Positions 1-11,800 are shown, counted from the first letter of the stretch. The stretch is 64,000 nt of DNA from Branchiostoma floridae (GCF_000003815.2 NC_049987.1:19812614-19876613); one strand, 5' to 3'. Made by a program: numbers and translations. The notes: generated by a model from the letters alone, not told the origin.

Positions 1-240
1 TATAGGACCCACACAATGGATTATGGTCATGTTCACTTTATAATGACTCTATTTCCTAGCATTACCATCAGCCTGTGAGTTCGGATCTATGCTTAGTGTT
101 TGTTAATATATTATGTATTTTTGTTTGTTGACATTCTGCACGTATAAGTTTCTTTGTAACAAACCTACGCAATTCAGGGTATACCATGTGTGTATTTCCC
201 TGCCTATTTACGTTTGAGGAAAACATAAATAAATAATAAC

Positions 241-1045
241 TAGGCAAAGGAATTACACCTTACTTACCTGTATAATGCCCTATCTGGTCTATAGGCAAAG
301 GAAAGACACCTTACTCATCAGTTTAATACCCTATCTGGTCTATAGGCAAAGGAAAGACACTTTACTCATCAGTTTAATACCCTATCTGGTCTATATGCAA
401 AGGAAAGTTGCTTTACTCACCTGCATAATACCCTATCTTGTCTATAGGCAAAGGAAAGGCACCTAACTCACCTGTATAATACCCTATCTGGTCTATAGGC
501 AAAGGAAAGTTGCTTTACTCACCTGCATGATACCCTATCTGGTCTATAGGCAAAGGAAAGACGCCTTACTCGCCTGTTTAATGGCCTATATGGTATATAG
601 GCAAAGGAAAGACGCCTTACTCACCTGTATAATACACTATCTGGTCTATAGGCAAAGGAAAAACCTTACTCACCTGTGCGGTGTCTTACCTGGTCTGCAA
701 TCAAAGGAAATACACGTTACTCACCTGTACGGTGTCTTACCTGGTCTGTTATAAAAAGAAACACACCTTACTCACCTGTATGGTGTTTTACCTGGCCTGT
801 TATCAAAGGAAATACACATTACTCACCTGCACGGTGTCTTACCTGGTCTGTAATCAAAGGAAATACACGTTACTCACCTGTACGGTGTCTTACCTAGTCT
901 GTAGTCAAAGAAACACACCTTACTCACCTGTACGGTGTCTTACCTGGTCTGCTATAAAAGGAAACACACCTTATTTACCTGTACGGTGTCTTACCTGGCC
1001 TGTTATAAAAGGAAACACACCTTACTTACCTGTATGGTCGTCATT
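241..1045. repeat. 51-bp tandem minisatellite, about 15 copies
   Basis: The segment tatctggtct or its variant tacctggtct recurs at 281, 332, 383, 434, 485, 536, 587, 638, 687, 738, 789, 840, 891, 941 and 992, a period of 51 bp with occasional 49-50 bp units. Two sub-families are visible: copies before about 650 read ctatctggtctatagg, later ones cttacctggtctg. Because 51 is divisible by three, open frames run through the array and give a 17-residue repeat (core PYLVYRQRK). I read these as a by-product of the period, not as a gene. Confidence 0.9.
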
Positions 1046-2146
1046 TATTAAGAAGAGAAAAACAATTTGTTTGTCAATGTTAATAAAGGTACATTTTACA
1101 AATGAAATTTTCTACGTCATAACTAAATGTTATAAAACATTTCCTTTGTGTACTCAGAAGAGGAGCCCGCTCATGCCATGTTGCACCATTTTATTAGACT
1201 ATTAATAGCATGTGATTACATTTTTCTGCACACAAATAATGCAATTAATATTGTTTATGTGTCAACCCCTTCCAATACTTTAAAAAATATTTAGGAAGTT
1301 AAATGAAATACATTTTTGTATTTGAAATAAGTTTGTACACACTGTAACAGATACTCATCTAATCAAATCCCCGTTGTAACAATGTTTGTGTGATAAATAA
1401 AGATAAGAAAAGTCCAGTTTGGTGAAGAGTTATTATTATAATGTAAATAGTATTGTTAATAATGAATAGCTATGTTTTTTTAGTATTGGTTACCTGCCCC
1501 TAGTCAGGTTTATAACACAAATGTGTCTGAGCCTTTTGTACATAAATTGGGCACTGAGGAGAATCAATATTCATATTTGCACTAAGTTCCTCAAACTTGG
1601 GTAATTATAGCACAGAAAAAAGGACCACAATGTAAATATCAGTCAGATGATAGCACTATGAATTGAAAATCTTGTTCAGAATTCACTCTAAAATGGTTGT
1701 ATGATAAGCTATGCTACAACAGTCCCTCCCGCGATACTTATAGAACAGTCCCGCAAGGAGGTCACATGACTAGTGCCCGCCATTTTGAATTGCCATTGTT
1801 AATGTATGGCAGTATCGGCGCTGTACATTTTGACCAAAAACAGGGACTCAAAATGCTTGTAAAGCACGGAAACTCCGTACACATCAATGGGACACCATCT
1901 TGAACATGTTTGTGGCGGTAGGTTTAGGTGTCGTTGCGCGACGGCCGATATTTTTGTGGATATAGTGGGCATTCGCTAAAAAGACATTTTACTGGGCGTT
2001 CGCTAAAAAGACCATCGAGAATCGAAAACTTTGATTTATGTCACTTCGGGTCGATGGATTGACTTGAAACTCAAGATTAATACATGGGAGCACAACGTGG
2101 ACATATTCCAAGCAAAAAAAATGAGATTCGTGTAGCGCGGACTTCT
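1046..2146. other. Non-genic stretch with short repeated motif
   Basis: AT-rich sequence with no supportable exon. The string ttcgctaaaaagac occurs three times (about 1971-1986, 1999-2013 and 2168-2183, the last in the edge of the LINE remnant), suggesting a decayed repeat unit. Nothing else was recognised. Confidence 0.5.
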
Positions 2147-2595
2147 CTAGAGTGGGCGTTTGTGGGCATTCGCTAAAAAGACCCTCCCTTTTGTTTCTAT
2201 CTCATTTGTTACGAGACCTTTGATGTCTGTGTTACTCCTGATTCTAATAGCTAGTAATTCGACAGCCACAATAAAAAGATAGGGTGAAAGAGGGCATCCT
2301 TGTCTTACCCCTCTCTGGGGCTGGAAAGGTTCTGACAAATTTCCATAATTGACAATCCTACTCGAGATATTGCTATAAAGAACTTGCACCCATTTGACAA
2401 AGGAGTTTCCAAAGTTGAAGAACTGCAATGCCTTTAAGATAAAGTCCCACCTAATGCGGTCAAATGCCTTTTCATAGTCGGTTACAAAAATTATTCCTGG
2501 TAAATTCTCTTCTTCATATTTTTCAATGATCTCCAAGATTCTGCGAATGCCATCTCCAATGTATCGTTTCTGCATAAAATTGGTCTGGTCACTTT
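2147..2595 (-). mobile_element. L1/Tx1-type LINE reverse transcriptase fragment (3' part)
   Basis: The minus strand encodes the middle of a non-LTR reverse transcriptase of the L1/Tx1 type. YIGDGIRR is followed by FVTDYEKAFDRIRWDFI (the catalytic F-x-D-x-x-K-A-F-D motif), an ILYSNISS segment and QRGVRQGCPLSPYLF (RT motif with GCPLSPYLF). The frame ends at 2147. The FADD box and C-terminal parts are absent, so this is a dead fragment. It continues the L1/Tx1 sequence found at 5142-5343; the two halves are separated by another LINE, indicating a nested insertion. Confidence 0.8.
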
Positions 2596-5140
2596 CATCA
2601 TCATCATCATCTCCAGTACTGCTTATCCCACAACAATGTGGATTATTAGCAGCTGCGCATGACGTAGGTGCATGTGAAAACAAAGGGTAAAGGACATGGA
2701 CATGTGCAGACAGGACAAGTGATATTACAACACATTTATTTACACTATGTACAATGGACTGGGGGCAGCTCAGTGCAGCGAAGCCCGTCCCAGCTCAGTT
2801 TTGAACTGGGAGAGGGACTCCGCCTCCGCCACACTAGGCTCAAGTTCATTCCACTCTTTGATGGTACGAGGGAAGTACGAGAGCCTGTAATAGTTGTTCT
2901 TACTCGCGATGGTCTGCAGCTTGAAAGCATGATTAGTGCGGCGGGAGCACCGAGCTGCTGGGACGAGACTCGAGGTGTGTGGGACGGAGATGGTGTTGTG
3001 TAGGATTTTGTGCATTGTGGTCAGCCTGGCCATTTTGCGGCGTTCCGACAGTGGCTGCCATCCAAGGTCTTTGAGCATTGAGGTTACGGAGGCCGTACGC
3101 TGGTAGTTATTACATACATACCTGGCAGCTCTACGCTGCACAGCCTCCACCCTACTCACCTGTTCGGCAGTGTGGGGGTCCCAGACCGAAGCACCATACT
3201 CAACAGATGGCCTGACCAGTGCCATGTAGGCTCGTTCTTTTGCCGCCACACTGGCAATCCGCAGGTTTCGTCGTAGCAGTCCTAGTGTTCGGTTTGCTTT
3301 GGCAGTGATGTTGTCGACATGGCAGTTCCAAGAAAGGTTTGCAGAGATAGTTAAGCCAAGGTACTTTGCTTTACTTACCTTAGTCATTATGCTGCCGTGA
3401 AGTGTGTAAGGGTGATTGAGGGGTTTTCTTGATGAAGGGATGGACATAACTTCACACTTGGATGGATTAAATTGCATGAGCCATGTCCTTTCCCAATCAC
3501 AAATGCTATCTATGTCATGTTGCAATTTATCACAATCTTCTGGTTCTTGTACTGCCATCTGCAATATGCAGTCATCGGCGAATAGTCGAACCTTAGCATA
3601 TGCAGCATGGTTAGGCAGGTCATTAATATATGCCAAGAAGAGGATGGGCCCCAGGACAGTGCCCTGGGGAACACCCGAAGTCACTGGTACTGAGTCAGAG
3701 CATTCCCCTTCTAGTAGGACACGTTGGGTCCTACCAGTTAGGAAAGTCTCTATCCAGTTTAAGGCTTTACCCCTGACACCATAGTGCTCAAGTTTGTGTA
3801 AGAGTCGGCGGTGAGGAACCTTATCAAAGGCCTTGGCAAAGTCCATCAGTACAATGTCAGTCTGAATACCATTGTTTCTATTTGCTGCTAGGTCGTCCAT
3901 GAGTGAGAGAAGTTGTGTCTCACAAGACTTGCCATGTCTGAAACCATGTTGCATGTCATATAAGATGTCATTGGTGTCTAAGTGGTTCATCATAGCACTA
4001 GCAATAACATGTTCCATAAGTTTGCAGCATATAGATGTAAGCGAAATTGGTCGATAATTTTCAACTTTATACCTGTCACCTTTTTTGTAGATTGGTGATA
4101 TGTTGGCTTCTTTCCATGATTCAGGCATTGTGCCGGTATCTAGGCTTTTCTGAAAGATGACCTGTAAGATAGGACTTATGATATCACTAAGTTCTTTGAG
4201 TACATAAGCATGGACCTGGTCTGGACCAGATGCCTTATGTGGGTTTAAGTTCTTTAAGAGTTTGTGTACACCACTTTCCTCTATGGTGATGTCTGGCATA
4301 GAGGGGTGAGGGCTAGGCCCCATGTCAGGTAAGGGATCGTCTGTGGGTTCACGGGTAAAGACAGACTGGAACTGTTGGTTAAGGAGGTTCGCTTTTTCTT
4401 TGCTTTCGGACACCAAGATTCCATTGCTCTTAATGTGGTCGACACCAGACCTTTCGGACTTCATACTTTTAAGAAAGCCCCAGAATTTCTTAGTTCCTAG
4501 CTTGGCAGAAGACTTACCCTGATCATGATCACTAACATCAATATCCAGTACTACTGCTTCGATATAATTCCAGTAGCAGTCTTTCATTTTCTTATTGATT
4601 TCTTTCTTGAACTGGTTTAGTCTATCTTTTCTTTCGGGGGTGTTTTGGCCTATTGTCTTCCTGTAATAACGGTCTCGTTTCCTCATGAGCCGTTTGAGGT
4701 CAGGAGTGATGTAGGGAAGGTGTTTTCTGTCGTTAGTCGTTTTCGAGGGTACATATTTTTCCACGCAGGAGGATAGTTTAGATGTAAATTTATTGTACAA
4801 CTCATCTACATTTGTATCAGTATTTGCAAGCTCTAAGAATTGTGACTTGAAGTCAGTCATCTCGTCGCGAAACTTTTCCCAGTTAGAGCGTTTATATAGG
4901 TAGACTTTGCGTGATTTAGCTTTGTGTTTACACGGGTGGAGATCAGCTTCGACAAACACTAAGTCGTGGTCCCCAATAGGCGGTAGTGTACGTACACAAT
5001 TAACACAGTTCTCGTTAGACATGAGTACTAGATCTAGGGTGTTTTCATTCCTAGTTGGTTTGTCAACGATTTGTGACATATTGTAGTCACAAAGCAGATC
5101 TACAAACTGTCTGTGTAGCCCTGGGTAGGCACAGGATGGC
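2596..5140 (-). mobile_element. CR1/Jockey-type LINE, 5'-truncated, with long RT ORF
   Basis: A 769-codon open frame (5079 to 2770, minus) encodes the end of an AP endonuclease (GDHDLVFVEADL) followed by a full reverse transcriptase. Visible motifs are NYRPISLTS, QHGFRHGKSC, the DFAKAFDKVPH catalytic motif, SGVPQGTVLGPILF and the FADDC active-site box. The C-terminal region with the SVEYGASVWDPH segment typical of Jockey/CR1 elements follows. The start of the endonuclease is missing, so the copy is 5'-truncated. The RT itself has no stop codon, suggesting recent insertion. The element ends at about 2600 in a short GAT-repeat tail (gatgatgatgatga on the minus strand), a 3' end form common in this class. 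All plus-strand frames over this interval are shadows. Confidence 0.88.
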
Positions 5141-5141
5141 T

Positions 5142-5343
5142 TTAAGACTGGTTGTTGGGGATCAGTCCAGTCCCAACCTGGAAGATTAAAGAAAAACTTT
5201 CTATAATGTTATGTAGCACTTTACACATTCTCTTCGCTAAACATTTGGACAGAATCCGAACATCACATGTTAATAAAGTTAAGGGGCGCCAGTTCGCCAC
5301 AACATATCTTGTGATAACGAACGACTTCCACAAGCTTCATTGA
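5142..5343 (-). mobile_element. L1/Tx1-type LINE reverse transcriptase fragment (5' part)
   Basis: Minus-strand translation gives NWRPLTLLTCDVRILSKCLA followed by GTGLIPNNQS, the RT fingers motif (N-W-R-P-I-T-L-L-N-x-D-x-K-I) and the start of the Q-T-G-F-I-P-G-R box of L1/Tx1-type LINEs. Upstream the similarity continues in another frame, so the copy is frameshifted. It stops where the CR1/Jockey-type element begins. The next part of the same protein resumes at about 2590. Confidence 0.7.
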
Positions 5344-5996
5344 TCTTGAACGATTTCTAAAGTAGATAATGCCCGTGGCCAGATTCACTAACAAAATTTA
5401 ACGTTGCCGTTTGAGTAAGGCAGTCGTATCACTTTTATGAGCCACATGTAAGACAACAAATTGCCCTTTTTGTGAAGTTTTTACAGTCTTTCGTACCTTC
5501 TGTAGGAACAAGGAATGATTATTTGTTATCATGTGTAGCCAACATTGATAGGCAAATTGTTTTCAATACTGATCCCATTATTCGATGCTTTCTGCGTCAT
5601 TTCCTTTACCCGGTATAAGATTTCAAACAAAACTGTCAAGTTTCTATATATATGTGTTCCGTCTTACATCCTCTTATACTTAAACGATGCAGCCAAAATT
5701 GTAAATCATTTCGACGAGTAAAGCGAATGTTTATTATGTAAAACACCTTACCTTACCGGTAATGCTTATTACGTCTGCCTATGATACATAACAAATGAAA
5801 CATTGTTCCTAAGCAATAATGAGATAATCTATTTTTCAAACCTGAATCGAATAAGAGAATAGAGAATACCAAAAGTAATGCCCAAAAAAATAGCGTAAAA
5901 ATGCAAGCCAAAATAATCAGGATCTCATTCCGGTGACCATGATTGTTCTTTTAAAATATGCATGAGGTTGACCAGCACTTTCTCCCTTGTATACAG
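5344..5996. other. Upstream flank and intron before the GPCR exon
   Basis: AT-rich with no exon recognised. It ends in a good splice acceptor (pyrimidine-rich, ...tatacag at 5990-5996) for the GPCR exon. A TM1 exon for that receptor should lie upstream but was not found. Confidence 0.4.
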
Positions 5997-6920
5997 GAAG
6001 CAGGAAATATCTTCCTGTGTGCCCTTGCGCTCGCGGACATGGCCCAGATACTGGTCTACGCACCCCCAACCGTTTACAACTTGGTGCACGGAGAGATCCT
6101 CGGTGAGGGCTGGTGTAGGGTACAAGCCTTCCTCATGAAGTTCCTACCCGTGCTCTCAATCTACCTACAGACGAGTCTGTGGATCTGCAGATTCATATAC
6201 ATCGCCTTTCCTCTCGACTATGCTTCAATCATGACCAAACGCCGCCTCGCCGTGGCGATGGCCGCCTGCCTGCTGATTGCCCTGGTAACACCGGTGGTTG
6301 GCCTCGCTCGTGTCGGCACGGTGCAGTCATGGACAGTAGATGAGTACCCCGGGGCCGTCGACATCGCACAGCCTATCAGCCTGATGCTGTCGTGTCTGTC
6401 GGGTGGAGCTGAAGTTGACAGCATGATGGCACTGATCTCCGTCGGCCTGACCATCAGCTTCATCACTGCGTGTCTCATCTACAAGGTGGCCTGGGATAGC
6501 GGGAAGAACCAAGAGAAGCTGACTGGGATCGCCAAGGATCAGCTCAAGCACAAGCTGGCAGCAGCCAAGACGTTGGGGATCATATTTGGAGTGCAGCTGA
6601 TAACGTGGCTTCCTTCGACGATCAACACATTCCTGTGGAAAACTGGAGTCATCGCACCTAACAAAGGTGTCATCGCTGCTGATATCTTCTTCATCGTCAC
6701 GATGACAAGCACATTCTTGGTGTTCGCCAATTCCAAAAACATCTACCGCCGAGCTCTGACCAGCATGTACTACAACATCAGGAAAATCATCCAGTGGGTT
6801 GGAGAAATCGAGATTATCCCGTTGGTCATGTTGCGCATGCGTAGACCAGAAAGCAACTCGCGACCGGACCCCGTCCGAAAGCCCATCCAACCCATCATAG
6901 AATATGAAACGACTGTGTAA
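5997..6920 (+). CDS. Rhodopsin-class (class A) GPCR, terminal exon
   Basis: One long exon carries TM2 to the C-terminus of a seven-transmembrane receptor. The frame starts after an acceptor at 5996 (phase 0) and stops at TAA 6918-6920, about 307 codons. TM2 has the class A signature GNIFLCALALADM. W-C-R-V at the top of TM3 supplies the conserved disulfide cysteine, with a possible partner in LMLSCLSGG of the second extracellular loop. TM6 contains TWLP in place of CWxP. Two class A hallmarks are changed: the DRY box after TM3 reads CRF (LWICRFIYIAFP), and NPxxY in TM7 is replaced near FANSKNIYRRA. The tail is short and basic, ending YETTV, a possible PDZ ligand. TM1 must lie on an upstream exon not identified here. 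The ligand is unknown. Confidence 0.75.
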   Translation, partial: EAGNIFLCALALADMAQILVYAPPTVYNLVHGEILGEGWCRVQAFLMKFLPVLSIYLQTSLWICRFIYIAFPLDYASIMTKRRLAVAMAACLLIALVTPVVGLARVGTVQSWTVDEYPGAVDIAQPISLMLSCLSGGAEVDSMMALISVGLTISFITACLIYKVAWDSGKNQEKLTGIAKDQLKHKLAAAKTLGIIFGVQLITWLPSTINTFLWKTGVIAPNKGVIAADIFFIVTMTSTFLVFANSKNIYRRALTSMYYNIRKIIQWVGEIEIIPLVMLRMRRPESNSRPDPVRKPIQPIIEYETTV

Positions 6921-7434
6921 TGTTACGGTCGCATTTGCACCGATGCCTGTGGGGGTGAAACCCCGGTCAGGTCTCTAATAACAATAAACAACTGAGAGTA
7001 GCGCGAAAACAACCGAAAACAAACAATAAAGGCAACATTTTCTCAAACATGCAGAATAACAACCGGAAACAAGCTTAAAAAACAAAAGCAAATTGAGAAC
7101 AACCGGAACCAAACGAAAATTGCCTACAATAATCTAAGATAAAACAATTATAACAAACAAAAAGCGCTTGGATATAGATGAAGACATTCCTAAATGAATG
7201 CCATCTTACTTTCATTTAGTGTTTTTCGGTTAAGTTTCAGTGAAATAATTCGTCATCATTATTTGCTTTCGGGCAGGATTCTGCGTTAGCTGGATTCAAT
7301 AACACCCATGTTATAAACGAAAATAGCTTTAGTAGGATCAAACTCGTGCTTACTGATTCGTGATCGGGGACTTCTTGGCAAACTCGCAAAGTAGTAAATG
7401 GATTTTTCACCACATGGTGCCGATTGTGTAGCAT
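6921..7434. other. Non-genic, A-rich flank after the GPCR
   Basis: Contains a run of related aacaaccg(g/a)aaac words between about 7000 and 7110, likely a small degenerate repeat. aataaa occurs near 6982 and 7026 and could serve as the GPCR poly(A) signal. No exon was recognised. Confidence 0.4.
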
Positions 7435-7830
7435 CTACCAGACTACGCGGATCGGTGTTCTAATTGTAGAAATTGGACAAATAGAGTCTATAGTACGGTA
7501 GGAGAGTCAGCCTAGTCTCTACCAGGCTCCGCGGATCGGTGTTCTTATTGTAGAAATTGGACCAATAGAGTCTATAGTACGCTAGGGGAGTCAGCCTAGC
7601 CTCTACCAGGCTCCGTGGATCGGTGTTCTAATTGTAGAAATTGGACAAATAGAGTCTATAGTACGGTAGGAGAGTCAGCCTAGTCTCTACCAGGCTCCGC
7701 GGATCGGTGTTCTTATTGTTTTGTAGAAATTGGACGAATAGAGTACGCTTGGAGAGTCAGCCTAGTCTCTACCAAGCTTCGCGGATCGCTGGTCTTGTAG
7801 AAATTGGACAAATAGAGTCTATAGTACGCA
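7435..7830. repeat. 84-bp tandem repeat, 4.7 copies
   Basis: The words ctacca, cggatcggtgttct, ttgtagaaattgga and aatagagt recur in order from starts at 7435, 7519, 7603, 7687 and 7769. The period is 84 bp (82 in the last step). The last copy ends near cagaatgg at about 7830. Copies differ by a few substitutions and one small insertion at about 7715. Confidence 0.9.
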
Positions 7831-8246
7831 GAATGGTTCATTTTGATCTTTACAGTTGGAAAAATTGTAGTACCTAGTACATTTTGGCTTCTTTACTTAG
7901 AGTACACTTTCACATTTTGGGGTGGGTCATTAACCCTTAATCAAACGACCGAATGTCCGACTTAAAGAATTATGCCCGTTTGTCTACGCCCGCCTGAGTG
8001 AAGTATACTCGCTATATATACCACTGTGCTACTCATTGCCCAGAATACTGACGTTCATGCCTGCATGCATCCACCTTTGTCAGGAGCCGGGGCAAAGCCC
8101 CATGTACGGCGGATGCCAGGTGGCTCTCGGCTTGAGCCTGGATGCATTGATTGTTTCATAAAGGGCACCAGGAGTCAAGCACAGACACATTAAGGCGCCA
8201 TATGCCTGGATATATGGTTAACACTATGTCTCAAACGCTTACGGCG

Positions 8247-8340
8247 AAACTACGTACACAGGGAATTGACACATTAAAACTACGTACACAGGAGATTGAC
8301 ACATTAAAACTACGTACATATAGGGATTGACACATAAAAT
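8247..8340. repeat. Short tandem repeat, three 31-33 bp units
   Basis: aaactacgtacac(agg)...gattgacacatt is present three times in a row with small changes. No coding role is seen. Confidence 0.8.
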
Positions 8341-8612
8341 CTTACCATCTTAACATCCTCATAAGTTTCCTGTAAATGTTTCGTAACGCTTTTTATATTC
8401 TATCTAAACAACACCGACTGGGCCTAAATGGGCAGCACGCCCTAGAAAGTAAATCTTTACTTTGGTACATCAAGGATATGATGTTATATATTTATGAACG
8501 ATGTCAATTTTCTATATAAATATACATAAAACAATTTCGGAGACTGGAAAGGACGACATTTTACTAATGCCAGCATGTACTTACGTATGTATGTATGTAT
8601 GTATGTGCGCAA

Positions 8613-8823
8613 TACTGTAAATGTATTTTAAGTTCGCGGGGAATTAATTTCGCAGCAGCTGGACAATGTAGTGTTCGTGGTGGTTTTGAGTTCGCGGTAG
8701 CGCCACATACTGTAGTCACATACTGTAAAGGATAATGTTCGCGGTGGTTATGAGTTCGCGTTGAGGCGGCCGCGTGAAAACAGTGAACATAAAACCACCG
8801 CGAACATTTCTGCATTTACAGTA
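8613..8823. mobile_element. MITE-like element with tactgtaaatg terminal inverted repeats
   Basis: The element starts tactgtaaatg and ends catttacagta, an exact 11-bp terminal inverted repeat. The interior repeats the word gttcgcggtggtt in both orientations (for example about 8738 and, inverted, about 8790). It has no ORF of its own. This form (short, TIR-bounded, non-coding) fits a miniature inverted-repeat DNA transposon. Confidence 0.7.
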
Positions 8824-8827
8824 TGTG

Positions 8828-9010
8828 AGACCGCGTGGCGTGCGTGTTTGACCGAGAGGTCCTGTGTTTGAATCCTGTCGTGTCAGCGTTCTTGTGCCCT
8901 TTGAAATGGCACTTAACACGGCTTTCATCACTTTACTCAGGTTGAAATGAGTACCTAGCTTCGGCTAGGGCCGTTCCTCGAATAGGACGTTATATGGAGG
9001 TCCCGTGTTT
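8828..9010 (+). mobile_element. tRNA-derived SINE-like sequence
   Basis: A pol III B-box-like string (gtttgaatcc, about 8867) is followed by gtgccctttgaaatggcactt, then tcactttactcaggttgaaatgagtacctagcttcggctagg. From memory, this order resembles tRNA-derived SINEs widespread in fish and invertebrate deuterostomes. A second tRNA-like B-box (gagttcgatactc) occurs at about 9339. Both assignments are by eye. Confidence 0.45.
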
Positions 9011-11800
9011 TGGGAGAGCTACACCATACACACGTAAAAGCACTTATCGAAAAGAGTAGAGGACCTTCCCGGTGCGAGTGGATCAAATCATTCCAGCCAA
9101 AATGGTGTAGGGAATCTCCCGATCAGCCTTCGTAACGCCTGCTTTGGTATATCTGTCGATTGATTGCTAGTTGGTTGTCTCCTGAACTGGAGAGCACTCA
9201 TGGCAGAGAATTCAGTTCCCAGACAAAGTCACGCAATTCAGCTTTGGATCTGTAGTCGATGTCTGTGATCACCCTTCTAAATTACTTAATCTTGAATTGT
9301 GTTTCCTTATTAATTGTACGAAAATCAGTAGGTCCTGAGTTCGATACTCGCCATACCCCTGCCCCCATGACGGTGGAGTGACGCCCACCGAGCCTCACGG
9401 CTAATCTGTCTGAAGGTGCCAAAAACACCTACGGATTTGGTGCTGCTAGTGTGGCAACATCTGTACAGTTGCCACTAAGACCCGTGAATTTATTTAGTAA
9501 CTGATTCTAGTGTTGTAAGTCATGCCTCAATTCAGTTGTATTATGGTTGCTATGGTATTGAGTGTGACTAGAGTAAATAAGTGGGTCATGTATCTAGTCA
9601 AAGATAACATGAGTAGATATGTTTTATGGAGAGAAGCAAGGGGCATGTCACTATAAAGACACTCAGGATATTGGTGTCTACTGAGAAAGGAAGATGTACC
9701 TTATGTTCATATTGATATAACTTCATTACTCAAGTTGGTTGTATATTAACTTGCACAATTATGTAGCTGCCCATCTATGTTTAGTATATCATCTTAGTTG
9801 TTGGTCTATACCATTTATATAGTTTCTTCGCTTGTATATTTATGTTACTTGTATATCTATATTGTTCGTATACCAATTTTAGTTGTATATCTTAGTAATT
9901 TGTATATCTTTCAGTGAATATTCTTTGCATGTTAATGCCTATAACATAGTCGTATCATGTCAGCTAAAACAGTATGGGTGGTATTCGTGTGTACTAAGGA
10001 TAGTCAGTTCTCCTCAATATATAAAGGAATCAACGTTATCTTCTTATTCTAGCATATATGTTACTTGTATACATGTATGTATATATTATGCGGATATATG
10101 TCTTGCATTAAAATCTTTGTTGCTTGTGTCAAGGTAATGTAGGTTCGTTGAGTTCTTAGTATACGGAAGGAATCGATGTGATGATGTTGTACCAGTATAT
10201 AATGTTTAATTTACATTACGCGGATAGATGTATTTCATTAATCTTTATTGTTTAAGCCATGAAGACTGGAAACTTATTGAGGGCATGGATTGGATCATTG
10301 AAATTTGTCGGAAGGCATTATTGCCATTAACGTTGAACGGTGAGCCCAATGAACGTCTACTGGTTTGGATTTGCAACGTTTGAAGGAAAATATATGTTGT
10401 CAAGATATCTATTGACTTAAATAAACGTGACGTGTAAAAATTACACTTGGGAATTATGGATTTCTTTTACCGCCTCCTGTAGATGGTAGCCCGCAAACAA
10501 CAGCATGTTTTTAAGTAAACCATGAGATAAAGCAGAAACCATAGGATGAAACAGGGTCAGATGAATAATAAGTTATCTCATGGCATGGCTTTATTTCTGC
10601 GTTCAGAACAATTATTCATTCAAGTTATAGTATTACATTGACTGACAGTAAAATGAATATACTCTACTGTAATAAAAAAAGGTTCTTGGATATTAGTCGA
10701 ACGGGTCTATATATTGCTGATCTTGCGAATGCCGACTTTCAACTTGAGGTTTTCCTAATGAGCATGCGCACAAAACACTTAACATATTATAGAAAGAAAG
10801 TTTATTTGCAAGTTCTTGCCCAAGGGCTAATTGCAACATGGGGCATACAGAATACATAAAATAAAAGACTTTCGTATAGATAACAATGGTGACAAGTGGA
10901 AACAAGCGACTATTCTAGCAATAATTTGGACTGTTGAGAGCAACGATCTAAGCATTTATAAAAAGGATTCTGAAACGTACATCAAAATGTACATTGACAC
11001 ATGTCAAACATATGTATTAGATGCTAGCTATGTAATGATGCTTCGCCCCTAAGCTGATAGCTATTTTACATTTATCAACATGGTAAGCAGGATGATTAAG
11101 AATAACAAGAGGGTAACATTTACTTTTAGATAGTCAATCAAGGTTCGATATAGAAATCATGTCAGCTCATATAACATCTGACATTGACTCTGTACCATAT
11201 ACTTTATCTTGGATGTAGATTGGATGGCAGGTTGATTATCGCACACTAAAAAAACTGCCACAGCCTTCTACTTATGAACATTATTCCACGGGACGAACAG
11301 TGATCGAAGATAAGCACTATGTAGACCAAGCTGTGGTTCTGGTCATGACGCATATAGAAACGAGTTATTAAAGAAACCCTACTGTAGCTAGTAGCGAGGG
11401 GGAAGACGAGCTGTTCTCTGTCCGCGGCACTCGACACTCCACGGACATTGTTTCTGCATAACACAAATTAGTTCTGAGATTTGGTAAGGTTATTTGAATG
11501 TATATTAAGCACAGAAAGTCACGACAAGCTAGAGGTACTAGCTTATTATTGTCTTGCTACTTACAAAAGACATGACGCTAAAAGCAAGGCTAAGCGACCA
11601 GGCAAAACATTAACAACACGATTGTACTTTCTCATTCATCTCAAGAACATCTGCTGCAATAATGATATTGACGAATAGCGGGTTTGTAATAAGCGTAAAT
11701 GCATTAAAAATGTCTGTCAGTTATACATAAGAGTATGGAAGAAGTGGGCCCATTTGTAGTTACCTTAAGTTTGTCTTCCTGTCGTCTCTCTACTCCCCTG
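9010..11800. other. Non-genic stretch downstream of the 3' cassette
   Basis: AT-rich, with no exon that I can support. It contains a LINE 3'-tail fragment at 10797-10860 and the second SINE-like B-box near 9339. Candidate poly(A) sites for the minus-strand cassette ending at 11801 could lie here but none stands out. Confidence 0.4.
10797..10860 (-). mobile_element. LINE 3'-tail fragment
   Basis: gtttatttgcaagttcttgc and then gggctaattgcaa match the dispersed repeat seen more fully at 14934, 43722 and 49427. On the minus strand the sequence ends in gcaaataaac, so AATAAA lies at the 3' end, as expected for the tail of a LINE transcript. Confidence 0.55.

Noticed and set aside
241-1045. Possible CRISPR array (regular 51-bp spacing)
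   Set aside because: The whole unit is repeated, with no unique spacers, and the genome is eukaryotic.
275-1205. Several overlapping open frames with PYLVYRQRKD-type or CLTWSVIKGNT-type repeats
   Set aside because: They arise in all frames of the 51-bp minisatellite because the unit length is divisible by three; there is no start context, splice site or domain.
3416-4522. Plus-strand open frames opposite the LINE
   Set aside because: Antisense shadows of the minus-strand reverse transcriptase, which has clear family motifs.
6218-6890. Minus-strand frames of 67-187 codons over the GPCR
   Set aside because: Antisense of a well supported seven-transmembrane exon.
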